Assembly (NCBI GenBank): GCA_017532085.1
Contig: JAFXJT010000031.1
Span: 43,974 to 107,973 of the forward strand
Source: Oscillospiraceae bacterium
GTDB lineage: Bacteria; Bacillota; Clostridia; Oscillospirales; Ruminococcaceae
Direction: 5' to 3'
Length of the DNA: 64,000 bases
Made by a program: the position numbers and the translations under genes. Shown here piece by piece: positions 19,268 through 27,055 of this stretch (positions are counted from its first letter, which is position 1; every line of letters begins with the position of its first letter). The notes beneath the pieces are model-generated. The model ran no database searches. It was given only the letters and a program-made list of their open reading frames with translations, and was not told the DNA's origin.

Positions 19268-21151
19268 TCAAAGAGCGTTTGCAATGTCGTCCTCAAAATA
19301 GACGGCATACCAGACTAAAAACATATAAACTGCCCAGATTTTGCGGCTGTAATCAGCCTTTCCGGATTTATGCGCATCCAACAGCGTTAAGAGCCGGTGC
19401 GTATGGAAGAACTGTTCTGCGGCAGATGAAGTAAAGGCCTTACGTACCATTTGATATCGGGCTTCTTCTTTGAGCCATACCCGAATGGGCACAGGAAAGC
19501 CGAGCTTCTTTTTTGCAGCTGTTGCAGCCGTTTCGGGAGGCGTATCCTGTTTGGCAGCCAGACGCATGGCATATTTCGTGATATAAGGCGTGTTTTCATC
19601 GGTGGAGAGCGTTCTTGTGACACGATAGCGGTGCGGAATCCGTGCAGCCAGTGCCATCACTTCCCGATCAAGAAAAGGAACACGCAGTTCCAGAGAATTT
19701 GCCATGCTCATTTTATCGGCTTTCAGCAAAATATCGCCGGTCAACCACAGGTGCAGATCCAGATACTGCATTTTGGTGACAGGATCTGCATCGGGAATTT
19801 GTGCATAGTAGGGCTTAGTGATAGCGGCAGGAGAGGGTGCATCCGTTTCAATCTTCAGCAAAGATCTGCGTTCTTCCGGAGAAAACAGATAGGCATTGCC
19901 GATATATCGTTCTTCCAGAGGGGTGCCCTTTCGTATGAAAAAGTTGATACCTCGTCTTGCAGGGAGCTTGCGTGCGATGGCAGCGATCCCACGGCGCAAT
20001 CCGGCCGGCAAGGATTCATAGGATGAGGAATTGGGTTCGCTGTAAATATTATATCCTCCGAAAATTTCATCAGCGCCTTCTCCGGAAAGCACAACCTTGA
20101 CTTGCTCGGAAGCCAGACGGCAGACAAAATACAGCGCAATCGCAGCCGGATCTGCCAGCGGCTCATCCATATGATACTGGATTTTCGGCAGCATATCCCA
20201 ATATTCCTCGGCAGAAATCACATGGCTGTGATTTTCTTTGCCAATGGCATTGGAAAAGCGTTTTGCCCAACCGATTTCATTATAGCGTTCATCGGTTCCG
20301 AAGCCTACAGTAAAGGTCTTATCCACATCGGCAACGGCTGCCACATAGCTGGAGTCTACTCCGGAGGAAAGAAAGCTACCTACTTCCACATCTGCAATTT
20401 TATGTGCAGCAACCGAATCTCGGAAGGTTTCGGAAATGGATTTGACCCAATCGCCAAGAAGCGGATGCTCATCCGGAGTAAAATGCACATCCCAATAACG
20501 TCGGATCGTCAGTCCGTCTTGTGCGGTATATTGGAACCAATGGGCTGCCGGCAGTTTTTTGACTCCAAGGAAAAAGGTATCCTCAGTGGGAGAATACTGA
20601 AAGGTCAGATATTGTTCCAGTGCAGCCGGATTCAGCTCTTTGCGAAAATGAGGATGCGCCAGAAAGCTTTTGATTTCGCTGCCGAATAAAAAGCTTTGAT
20701 CCATAACAGCATAATATAAGGGTTTGATGCCGAAATAATCACGGCAGCCAAACAGTGATTTCTGTTTGGTATCCCAGATGACAAATGCGAACATCCCCCG
20801 CAGCTTTTCGGGCAATGCAGTGCCGTATTCTTCATAGCCATGAAGCAGCACTTCGGAATCGGTCTCGGTATGAAACTGATGTCCCGCAGCGATGAGCTCG
20901 GAACGCAATGTCTGATAATTGTAGATTTCGCCGTTGAACACCAGCACTAAAGTGCGGTCTTCATTAAACATAGGTTGGTTGCCTTGATCGGTCACATCGA
21001 TGATCGAGAGGCGTCGATGTCCTAAGGCGATGTCTTCATCCAGATAACATCCTTCCGCATCCGGTCCACGATGGCGGATACGATACATCATATCCCTTAA
21101 CACTGGCTCAGCCTCAGGAATGGTATTGGTAAATCCGGTGAATCCGCACAT
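19268..21151 (-). CDS. asnB: Asparagine synthase (glutamine-hydrolysing)
   Basis: AsnB makes asparagine from aspartate, ATP and glutamine. The 627-residue product begins MCGFTGF with the nucleophilic Cys2 of class II glutaminases, has RGPD and GHRRLSIID in the glutaminase half, and SGVDSS and GEGADEIFGGY in the synthetase half. The length is typical. The ATG at 21151 follows AGGAGG. It is the first gene of a unit with pyrB, pairing two aspartate-consuming enzymes. Confidence 0.95.
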   Translation of the reverse strand: MCGFTGFTNTIPEAEPVLRDMMYRIRHRGPDAEGCYLDEDIALGHRRLSIIDVTDQGNQPMFNEDRTLVLVFNGEIYNYQTLRSELIAAGHQFHTETDSEVLLHGYEEYGTALPEKLRGMFAFVIWDTKQKSLFGCRDYFGIKPLYYAVMDQSFLFGSEIKSFLAHPHFRKELNPAALEQYLTFQYSPTEDTFFLGVKKLPAAHWFQYTAQDGLTIRRYWDVHFTPDEHPLLGDWVKSISETFRDSVAAHKIADVEVGSFLSSGVDSSYVAAVADVDKTFTVGFGTDERYNEIGWAKRFSNAIGKENHSHVISAEEYWDMLPKIQYHMDEPLADPAAIALYFVCRLASEQVKVVLSGEGADEIFGGYNIYSEPNSSSYESLPAGLRRGIAAIARKLPARRGINFFIRKGTPLEERYIGNAYLFSPEERRSLLKIETDAPSPAAITKPYYAQIPDADPVTKMQYLDLHLWLTGDILLKADKMSMANSLELRVPFLDREVMALAARIPHRYRVTRTLSTDENTPYITKYAMRLAAKQDTPPETAATAAKKKLGFPVPIRVWLKEEARYQMVRKAFTSSAAEQFFHTHRLLTLLDAHKSGKADYSRKIWAVYMFLVWYAVYFEDDIANAL

Positions 21152-21195
21152 AGGGTCCTCCTGTCATGAAACGGAATAATAGCTCAATTGATCTT

Positions 21196-21224
21196 ATTAT
21201 ACTATATTTGCGCAGTTTTGGCAA
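21196..21224 (-). promoter_or_regulatory. Promoter of asnB-pyrB
   Basis: TTGCCA (21219-21224), a 17-bp spacer, TATAAT (21196-21201) on the minus strand; the leader is about 40 nt. Confidence 0.8.
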
Positions 21225-21248
21225 GAACATTCCGAATTTTTTCATAGA

Positions 21249-21281
21249 AAAAACCGACCTGTGGGAAACAGGTCGGTTTTT
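21249..21281 (-). terminator. Terminator of the GH5 cellulase gene
   Basis: A 14-bp perfect stem (21249-21262 with 21268-21281) and 5-nt loop, immediately after the cellulase stop, with a T run on the minus strand. Confidence 0.9.
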
Positions 21282-21288
21282 GTGCATA

Positions 21289-23211
21289 TCAGCCCAGCTT
21301 GTCAATGATTTTTGCCAGGAATTTGAGAATCGCAGTCGCATCCGTTGCACTGATGCCGGGCGTACCATCGCACATATCGGCATTGGCAAGGCCAATGGGT
21401 GTGATGGTGATCTCGGAATCCTCACCGATATAACGGTTCAGCAGAACGACGTCATCAATCTTGACGATACCATCACAATTGACATCACCGTTGTGCGTTT
21501 TTGTATCAGCGGAGGTGGTTGTGGTTGTGGTAGTGGTAGTGGTAGTCGTTGTTGTGGTAGTAGTGGTGGTGATGGTAGCGGAAGGATCACCATAATTCAG
21601 CACGTCATCGGGAATGACAACCGGTGCATCAAATAATACAGTAATGGATTCGATTTCGAATGCACTGACATTGTTGACCCACCAAGATTCAAACTTGAGG
21701 TAATCATAACAAAGCTTCCAGTCCTCGCCTTCCTTAGTGTAAACATTGTCGTTGGCATCGTTCATGCCGTCATCAAACATGATCTGTGCAGATTCCATGG
21801 TGGCGCCGTAAGAAATCTGCCGGCAGACCCAAGTGTAATCCTTGCCTTCATCCAGATCCGTAAAGTAAGCGTTGCAGGAAACAGCAATGCCGAAGCAGGC
21901 ATCTTTACCGGAGGCAGTACCCTTTGCCTTTACCATTACGCCAATGATCTTTGCAGCATTGCGGAAGGGCTTGATATCAATCATCCAATATTCGCCCTGA
22001 TCGCCGGAAGCAGGGGTATAAAGCTTATCTGCGTCATAGGTGAAATAAGTTGCGGTATCGGTAGAAGCACCGGTCATATTCTTGAATATGGTTTCCAGCT
22101 GAGGATCAAACCAAGAGAGTCCATTGCGATTGTAATAGTTCATATCGCCGGCATTGGAGGAATCCCAGAGGATGGGGCAGACACCATCAAAGCCGAGGGC
22201 AGTCTCGAACAATGTCTTAATCCACAGACGGATATCTTCCTTATCCTTGCCTTCTTCGGTCAGAACGCCGCACTCGCCGATGATCACGGGAACGCCGGCA
22301 GCAGCAAACTTCTGATAGAGACTGTTGATATCGTTTTTCAATGCAGCAACTTCCGCCTCGGAACCCCAAGTAGCGGAATATCCCCAAGAAGTGCCCTGCT
22401 CTGCAATGGCAAAGGGTGGCGGAGAGTAATAGTGAATCTCCACAGCCAGCATATTGGCGTTGTCTTTGGGCATCTTAAATCCGCTTGCGAGCGCTGCTTC
22501 GTGATTGGTGTTGCTGGCGGGGATAATCAACAAACGATCGGCATTTCCGCCGCCCACTGCACGAACCGAATCTACAAAAGCCTGGCCCATTTCCTGGTTC
22601 AGATCATAGGTCCAGCAGATCTCATTCCAGCCGGCAAAAGCCAGATCCTGTCCATAGTCTTTGAAATAGGATGCAATCTGCGTCCAGAGAGTCTTGAACT
22701 TGGCCTTCTGAGAAGAACCTTGCCAGAGCCATGCACCGTTCACTGTGGACTGGGTTGCGTTAATGGTAGGATTGTTCTGGTTGTTGGTAGAGGCACCATC
22801 GTGATGCACATTGATGATGGCTTTCATACCTGCCTTGAAGCAATAATCGACAACCTCTTTGATACGAGCAAGATAATCGGGATCCACATTGCCGCTGGCA
22901 TCGATATTCTCGGCCCAGGTAACAGGAATGCGAACCGTATCAAAGCCGGCAGCAGCAATGCCCGAGATCATAGCGGATGTGGTTCTGGGGTTGCCCCAGC
23001 CTACCTCAGTATCCACATAGGGATCATTGCTGACCCAAGCCTTACAGTTGCCGGAATCAAAGGTATTTCCTAAGTTCCAGCCCATGCCCATGCTGTCTAC
23101 CAATGCGACTGCGTTGCTTGCAGCGGAAGCTTCCGGCACCTCAAAGGTGCAGGCTCCCAGTGCAAGGGAGGCTGTCAGTGCGGCAGAAAGCAGCTTTTGG
23201 AACAATTTCAT
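21289..23211 (-). CDS. Secreted GH5 endoglucanase with C-terminal dockerin
   Basis: A cellulosomal beta-glucanase. The 640-residue product has a signal peptide (about 1-31), a GH5 barrel (about 35-390) with acid/base Glu197 in GWNEICW and nucleophile Glu313 in IGECGV, plus GWNLGNT and RIPVTW motifs, a following beta-rich module (about 395-560) that is probably a carbohydrate-binding module of a type I cannot name, an unbroken Thr linker of about 20 residues, and a dockerin (about 580-640; GDVNCDGIVKIDDVVLL). The start at 23211 follows AGGGGA; upstream in-frame codons precede the promoter and are excluded. It has its own promoter and terminator. Confidence 0.93.
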   Translation of the reverse strand: MKLFQKLLSAALTASLALGACTFEVPEASAASNAVALVDSMGMGWNLGNTFDSGNCKAWVSNDPYVDTEVGWGNPRTTSAMISGIAAAGFDTVRIPVTWAENIDASGNVDPDYLARIKEVVDYCFKAGMKAIINVHHDGASTNNQNNPTINATQSTVNGAWLWQGSSQKAKFKTLWTQIASYFKDYGQDLAFAGWNEICWTYDLNQEMGQAFVDSVRAVGGGNADRLLIIPASNTNHEAALASGFKMPKDNANMLAVEIHYYSPPPFAIAEQGTSWGYSATWGSEAEVAALKNDINSLYQKFAAAGVPVIIGECGVLTEEGKDKEDIRLWIKTLFETALGFDGVCPILWDSSNAGDMNYYNRNGLSWFDPQLETIFKNMTGASTDTATYFTYDADKLYTPASGDQGEYWMIDIKPFRNAAKIIGVMVKAKGTASGKDACFGIAVSCNAYFTDLDEGKDYTWVCRQISYGATMESAQIMFDDGMNDANDNVYTKEGEDWKLCYDYLKFESWWVNNVSAFEIESITVLFDAPVVIPDDVLNYGDPSATITTTTTTTTTTTTTTTTTTTSADTKTHNGDVNCDGIVKIDDVVLLNRYIGEDSEITITPIGLANADMCDGTPGISATDATAILKFLAKIIDKLG

Positions 23212-23248
23212 AGAGATCAGTCCCCTTTTCATGTAATATGGTAATACC

Positions 23249-23277
23249 AATTTACCACAATATTGTCCGGATGTCAA
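23249..23277 (-). promoter_or_regulatory. Promoter of the GH5 cellulase gene
   Basis: TTGACA (23272-23277), a 17-bp spacer, TAAATT (23249-23254) on the minus strand, about 40 bases before the ribosome site. The stretch 23278-23554 holds no supported gene. Confidence 0.7.
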
Positions 23278-23554
23278 GCAATTTAGGACAAACACCGGAG
23301 CCTTCTCTGCCAAATTTTCACCGCACTTTTTGTGCACATATCACAAAAAACAACCAGAAGATTCATGATATAAACTAAAATGCATGCGCAATATCCTTTT
23401 AATTCACAAAATCTTGCGAAAGCATCGCATTTCTCGGCCATCTTGCCCATGGCTGTGGGTTCGGCAGCGCTGTCCGGGCAACAAAAAAACGCGAGCGGAT
23501 CCAAAGACGAGTTCCGTTCACGTTTGATAGATGGGTGTATATGCAGTCTGCAAT

Positions 23555-24832
23555 TCAATCGGCGTATTTGGAGGTGATGCCGAGATATTCTTCCAGCGTC
23601 AGCCCGCTGTTGTAAACTTTTTCAGCAGTATCGGCACCCAGATAGCGAACATGCCAAGGCTCATACTGATAGCCGGTGATATGCTCTTTGCCTTCGGGGT
23701 ATCGGATAATGAACCCATATTTCCAGCAGTTCTTGGCAAGCCATTCTGCTTCCGGCGTGTTGGCAAAGCTTGCGCCGGCATAATTGATATCAAAAGCAAG
23801 ACCCGTCTGGTGTTCGGAGTGGCCGGGGCGGGCGGAATAGGTATCGGCAGCAGCCTGCCCATCACGATTTACGAAGCGATTGTAGGTGGCTTCCTGTGTG
23901 GCATAGGAACGATACCCGGATACAATATTGATATCCAGCATTGCAGAAGCGGCAGCCAGCTGCATCCGATCGAATGCAGCCTTGGCCTCTGTGTTAACAC
24001 CGGGAGCATAATCCTTGGGCAGTGCATAGGTCTTATTGGCAATCAGGATGCCATCGACATAGGTCACACCGTTGATCAGCTCGATATTTCCGGGCGTCTG
24101 AGCCGTATCACCGGCAACTGTGACAGCGACTTCGGCATACACGGCAGGATTGTTGACGGAAGTGACTCTGATGGTGCAGATACCGGCGCCGACGGCAGTG
24201 ATATTGCCCAGCCAGTCTACAGTAGCTACAGATTCATCTGAGGTGGTCCATTTTTCGGTTTTGTCAGTCGCATTTGCCGGAGACATCGTAACAATCGGCA
24301 TTTTGTGCTCGCCGACTTTAAGACTTATCGCATAGAACGTCAGTTCAATTCCGGTAACGGAGCCGGGTGCCAGTGTGGCAGTGGTTGTGGTTGTGGTCGC
24401 ATCGGAGGAGAAGGTTGTGGTGCTGGTTGTTGTGGTGGTGGTGTCGCCGGGAGGCGGCAGTGTCACATTGGGATCGCCGGATACCGTGATATAGAATGTC
24501 TCACGGCTGCCACTGGTACTTTCTGCAACAATGACTGCTGTACCGGGAGACAGTGCGGTCATCAGATGGTTCTCATCTATGCGGATGATCTTATCATTGG
24601 AAACCGAACAGGTGAATGGTGCAGTCAATGTGGTTTCCAGCGTGCGGGATTGTCCTACCTGCATTGCAATTTCGTGACTGTTGCCGGATGTTCCGGTTGA
24701 ATTGGTTGAGATCAGCCAAACGCCCAGAACCAGGCCTGCCAGACACAGCAGCACCAGAAGAAGCATCGGTGCACCCATGGTGCTTTGCTTTGCGCCGGAA
24801 GCGGAACCTTTCTTTTTTGTATTCTTTGCCAT
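23555..24832 (-). CDS. Membrane-anchored D-Ala-D-Ala carboxypeptidase, VanY family
   Basis: VanY-type zinc peptidases trim the D-Ala from peptidoglycan stem peptides. The 425-residue product has a basic cytosolic start, one membrane segment (about 22-42), an Ig-like (Big_2) module before a Thr-rich linker, a second Big_2 module (VTGIELTFYAISLKVGEHK onward), and a C-terminal LAS-fold peptidase (about 250-420). The catalytic signatures are visible: SGYRSYATQ, SEHQTGLAFDI with the zinc-binding His and Asp, and EPWHVRY with the last zinc His. There is no dockerin. The ATG at 24832 follows AAAGGA. No van resistance genes are nearby, so a role in cell-wall maturation is more likely. Confidence 0.88.
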   Translation of the reverse strand: MAKNTKKKGSASGAKQSTMGAPMLLLVLLCLAGLVLGVWLISTNSTGTSGNSHEIAMQVGQSRTLETTLTAPFTCSVSNDKIIRIDENHLMTALSPGTAVIVAESTSGSRETFYITVSGDPNVTLPPPGDTTTTTTSTTTFSSDATTTTTTATLAPGSVTGIELTFYAISLKVGEHKMPIVTMSPANATDKTEKWTTSDESVATVDWLGNITAVGAGICTIRVTSVNNPAVYAEVAVTVAGDTAQTPGNIELINGVTYVDGILIANKTYALPKDYAPGVNTEAKAAFDRMQLAAASAMLDINIVSGYRSYATQEATYNRFVNRDGQAAADTYSARPGHSEHQTGLAFDINYAGASFANTPEAEWLAKNCWKYGFIIRYPEGKEHITGYQYEPWHVRYLGADTAEKVYNSGLTLEEYLGITSKYAD

Positions 24833-24894
24833 ATTGATAGATCCTTTCTGCTTTGATGGGGATCGGTTTACACCGTATGGATATGATTAGTATT

Positions 24895-24923
24895 ATTATA
24901 GCATAGTTTTCCGCATTTGTCAC
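24895..24923 (-). promoter_or_regulatory. Promoter of the VanY-family gene
   Basis: GTGACA (24918-24923), a 17-bp spacer, TATAAT (24895-24900) on the minus strand. Confidence 0.7.
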
Positions 24924-25019
24924 CTGTTTTAAAGAAAAAAAGAAAGACAATGTTTTCCTGTCTTTTCCGCAGGATTTTAGTAGCTTTGCGGCGAAAAGCG
25001 CAAAATCATGGGAATTCGC

Positions 25020-25048
25020 TTGACAGGAGGCTCTGATTTTGATAAGAT
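25020..25048 (+). promoter_or_regulatory. Promoter of the lipase-like gene
   Basis: TTGACA (25020-25025), a 17-bp spacer, TAAGAT (25043-25048), diverging from the VanY-family promoter. Confidence 0.7.
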
Positions 25049-25088
25049 ACAAATATCAGTTGGCATTGGGAAAGGATCAGAAAATGAA

Positions 25089-26417
25089 ATGAACAAGCGA
25101 AATTGTCTGGCAGTGCTGATTGCAGTTGTGATCAGTACCATATGCGCAAACAGCTATCTTTTGCTGACACGGGAAATTCGATGGCTGTTTTTGCTGATTC
25201 CATTGTATCTTATGATGCATGGTTTGGCAGGGATCAAAGGATATCCCACCAAAAGTCTGCGGCTGATGATTTGTCATCATGGCGCAGTTCTGCTGAAGGC
25301 ATTTTTGGGATCTCTCCCGCTTTCGATTGTCTATCAGATTTTGCTTGCTGTACGATATCTGCCCGATCGTCCCATGATTTTTGTCTGGAGCGCGCTTTTG
25401 TGTATTGGCGCAGAAGCGGCTGTATTCTGGAACGGAATCTTGTGTGTATATTGCACTTCCAGTCAATTGGGCGTGCAGCAGAGAGTGATTGGACTGCTGT
25501 GCGGCATGATCCCCATTGCCAATCTGGCGGCACTGGGCATGATTCTTTCAACGGTATCCAAGGAAGTGCAGTTTGAAGTACAGAAAGAGCAACAGAATCT
25601 GGCACGCAAGCCGCAGCAGATCTGCAAAACGAAATATCCGCTTTTGATGGTGCATGGCGTATTCTTTCGGGATACGAAATATTTCAATTACTGGGGCAGA
25701 GTGCCCAGAGAGCTGGAGCAGAACGGTGCGGTTATCTATTATGGAAATCATCAATCCGCATCATCCGTAGCCGACAGCGCCGCAGAGCTTGCAGAGCGAA
25801 TTAAGGCGATTGTAAGAGAGCAGCATTGCGAGAAGGTCAACATCATTGCTCACTCTAAGGGTGGTCTGGATTGTCGATATGCATTGGCAAAGCTGGATGC
25901 AGCACCTTATGTGGCATCTCTGACGACCATCAATACGCCGCACAGAGGCTGCTTGTTTGCGGATTATCTGCTGACAAAGATTCCGGAGAAAACAAAGCAG
26001 AGACTTGCCTGTGTCTATAATAGTGCTTTGAAGAGATTTGGAGATGAAAATCCTGATTTTCTGGCAGCGGTGCATGATCTTTCAGCGACTTACTGCACTG
26101 CTTTGCACAAGGAGCTCAAACAGCCGACGGAAATTTTCTGTCAGAGCTTTGGCTCTGTGATGCCGCAGGCAGGAGGCGGTAAATTTCCGCTGAATTTTTC
26201 TTATCATCTGGTCAAGCATTTTGATGGTCCCAATGACGGACTGGTTTGTGAAACCTCTTTTGGATGGGGTGAGCGCTATACGCAGTTGGTTCCCAAGGGA
26301 ATCCGCGGTATTTCCCATGGCGATATGATAGACTTGAACCGTCAGAATATCGAAGGCTTTGATGTGCGGGAGTTTTATGTTGATCTGGTGCATGATCTGA
26401 AGCAGCGTGGGTTATAG
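25089..26417 (+). CDS. Membrane-anchored alpha/beta hydrolase, lipase-like
   Basis: The 442-residue product has three or four N-terminal membrane segments (about residues 5-175) followed by an alpha/beta hydrolase domain. Seen there: the oxyanion strand YPLLMVHGVFFRD, the nucleophile elbow AHSKGG (a lipase GxSxG variant with Ala first), INTPHRG, and late DGPNDGLV and SHGDMID that could supply the catalytic Asp and His. The pattern resembles bacterial triacylglycerol lipases of the LipA/PGAP1-like group. The ATG at 25089 is used because the nearby ATG at 25082-25086 is out of frame and closes at once. The natural substrate is unknown; the membrane anchor suggests lipid turnover. Confidence 0.75.
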   Translation: MNKRNCLAVLIAVVISTICANSYLLLTREIRWLFLLIPLYLMMHGLAGIKGYPTKSLRLMICHHGAVLLKAFLGSLPLSIVYQILLAVRYLPDRPMIFVWSALLCIGAEAAVFWNGILCVYCTSSQLGVQQRVIGLLCGMIPIANLAALGMILSTVSKEVQFEVQKEQQNLARKPQQICKTKYPLLMVHGVFFRDTKYFNYWGRVPRELEQNGAVIYYGNHQSASSVADSAAELAERIKAIVREQHCEKVNIIAHSKGGLDCRYALAKLDAAPYVASLTTINTPHRGCLFADYLLTKIPEKTKQRLACVYNSALKRFGDENPDFLAAVHDLSATYCTALHKELKQPTEIFCQSFGSVMPQAGGGKFPLNFSYHLVKHFDGPNDGLVCETSFGWGERYTQLVPKGIRGISHGDMIDLNRQNIEGFDVREFYVDLVHDLKQRGL

Positions 26418-26429
26418 GCAAAAAATGAG

Positions 26430-26472
26430 ACAACGGCATCGGCAAGAGGGAAATGTCTCGAACCGATGCCGC
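26430..26472 (-). terminator. Possible terminator between lipase-like gene and spoVAC
   Basis: A CGGCATCGG / CCGATGCCG inverted repeat between converging genes; on the minus strand it is followed by TTGTCTCATTTTTT. The large loop makes it a modest candidate. Confidence 0.5.
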
Positions 26473-26482
26473 TGCTGTGAGA

Positions 26483-26938
26483 TCAGAACAATCCTGCAAG
26501 CCAGTAGATCACACCGTAAATAACGCTGGCTGCAGTGCCATACAGGATCACAGGGCCCGCAATGGTAAAAATCTTGGCACCGACGCCTAGGATGAAGCCC
26601 TCTGTCTTGGATTCTACCGCAGCAGAGGAGACAGCATTGGCAAAACCGGTGATGGGCACCAGCGTTCCCGCACCGCCGTGCTTTGCGATCTTTTCATACC
26701 ATCCCAGCCCGGTGAGCAAAGCGGAGCAGAATACCAGAATTACTGAGGTCCAGGCGCTTGCATCTTCCTTGGGCAGATCAAAGCCCATGAGAAATTGTGT
26801 GATGCACTCGCCCAACAGACAGATCAATCCACCGATCAGAAATGCTTTCGGCACTGTGCAATACCACTTTGTTTTGATGGCGGTATCATGTACCAGTTTT
26901 TGATATTCCTGTGGCGAGGGCTGCTTCGGCTGTTGCAT
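26483..26938 (-). CDS. spoVAC: Stage V sporulation protein AC
   Basis: SpoVAC is part of the SpoVA channel that moves dipicolinic acid into forespores and out during germination. The 151-residue product has several membrane segments and family hallmarks: LVHDTAIKTKWYCTVPKAFLIGG near the start, GGAGTLVPITGFANAVSSAA and EFKTEG-like SKTEGFILGVGAKIF. The start ATG at 26938 is preferred over an in-frame GTG at 26944 because of AAGGAGA spacing. The usual partners spoVAD and spoVAE are not next to it in this window. A promoter resembling sigma-G type lies upstream. Confidence 0.9.
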   Translation of the reverse strand: MQQPKQPSPQEYQKLVHDTAIKTKWYCTVPKAFLIGGLICLLGECITQFLMGFDLPKEDASAWTSVILVFCSALLTGLGWYEKIAKHGGAGTLVPITGFANAVSSAAVESKTEGFILGVGAKIFTIAGPVILYGTAASVIYGVIYWLAGLF

Positions 26939-26970
26939 ATGCACATTCTCCTTTTCATGGATTCTGTTGG

Positions 26971-26999
26971 CAGTATGCGCAGGATTTTTTGAAATATGC
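26971..26999 (-). promoter_or_regulatory. Sigma-G-like promoter upstream of spoVAC
   Basis: On the minus strand GCATA (26995-26999) and CATACTG (26971-26977) are separated by 17 bases. The published Bacillus sigma-G pattern is GHATR and CATXHTA; this matches except for the last -10 base. No sigma-A promoter is evident at the same place. Confidence 0.5.
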
Positions 27000-27002
27000 A
27001 GA

Positions 27003-27039
27003 GAACCGGCAGGGTATCAAGCATTACCCTGCCGGTTTC
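27003..27039 (-). terminator. Hairpin after the beta-propeller gene
   Basis: A 14-bp stem (27003-27016 with about 27025-27038) 17 bases past the beta-propeller stop. The following T content on the minus strand is weak, so it may act as a partial terminator. Confidence 0.6.
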
Positions 27040-27055
27040 TTTATTTGACAGCACA

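Noticed and set aside
23278-23554. A small gene between the GH5 and VanY-type genes
   Set aside because: Short frames exist on both strands but none has a ribosome site with a plausible protein; the region is treated as intergenic.
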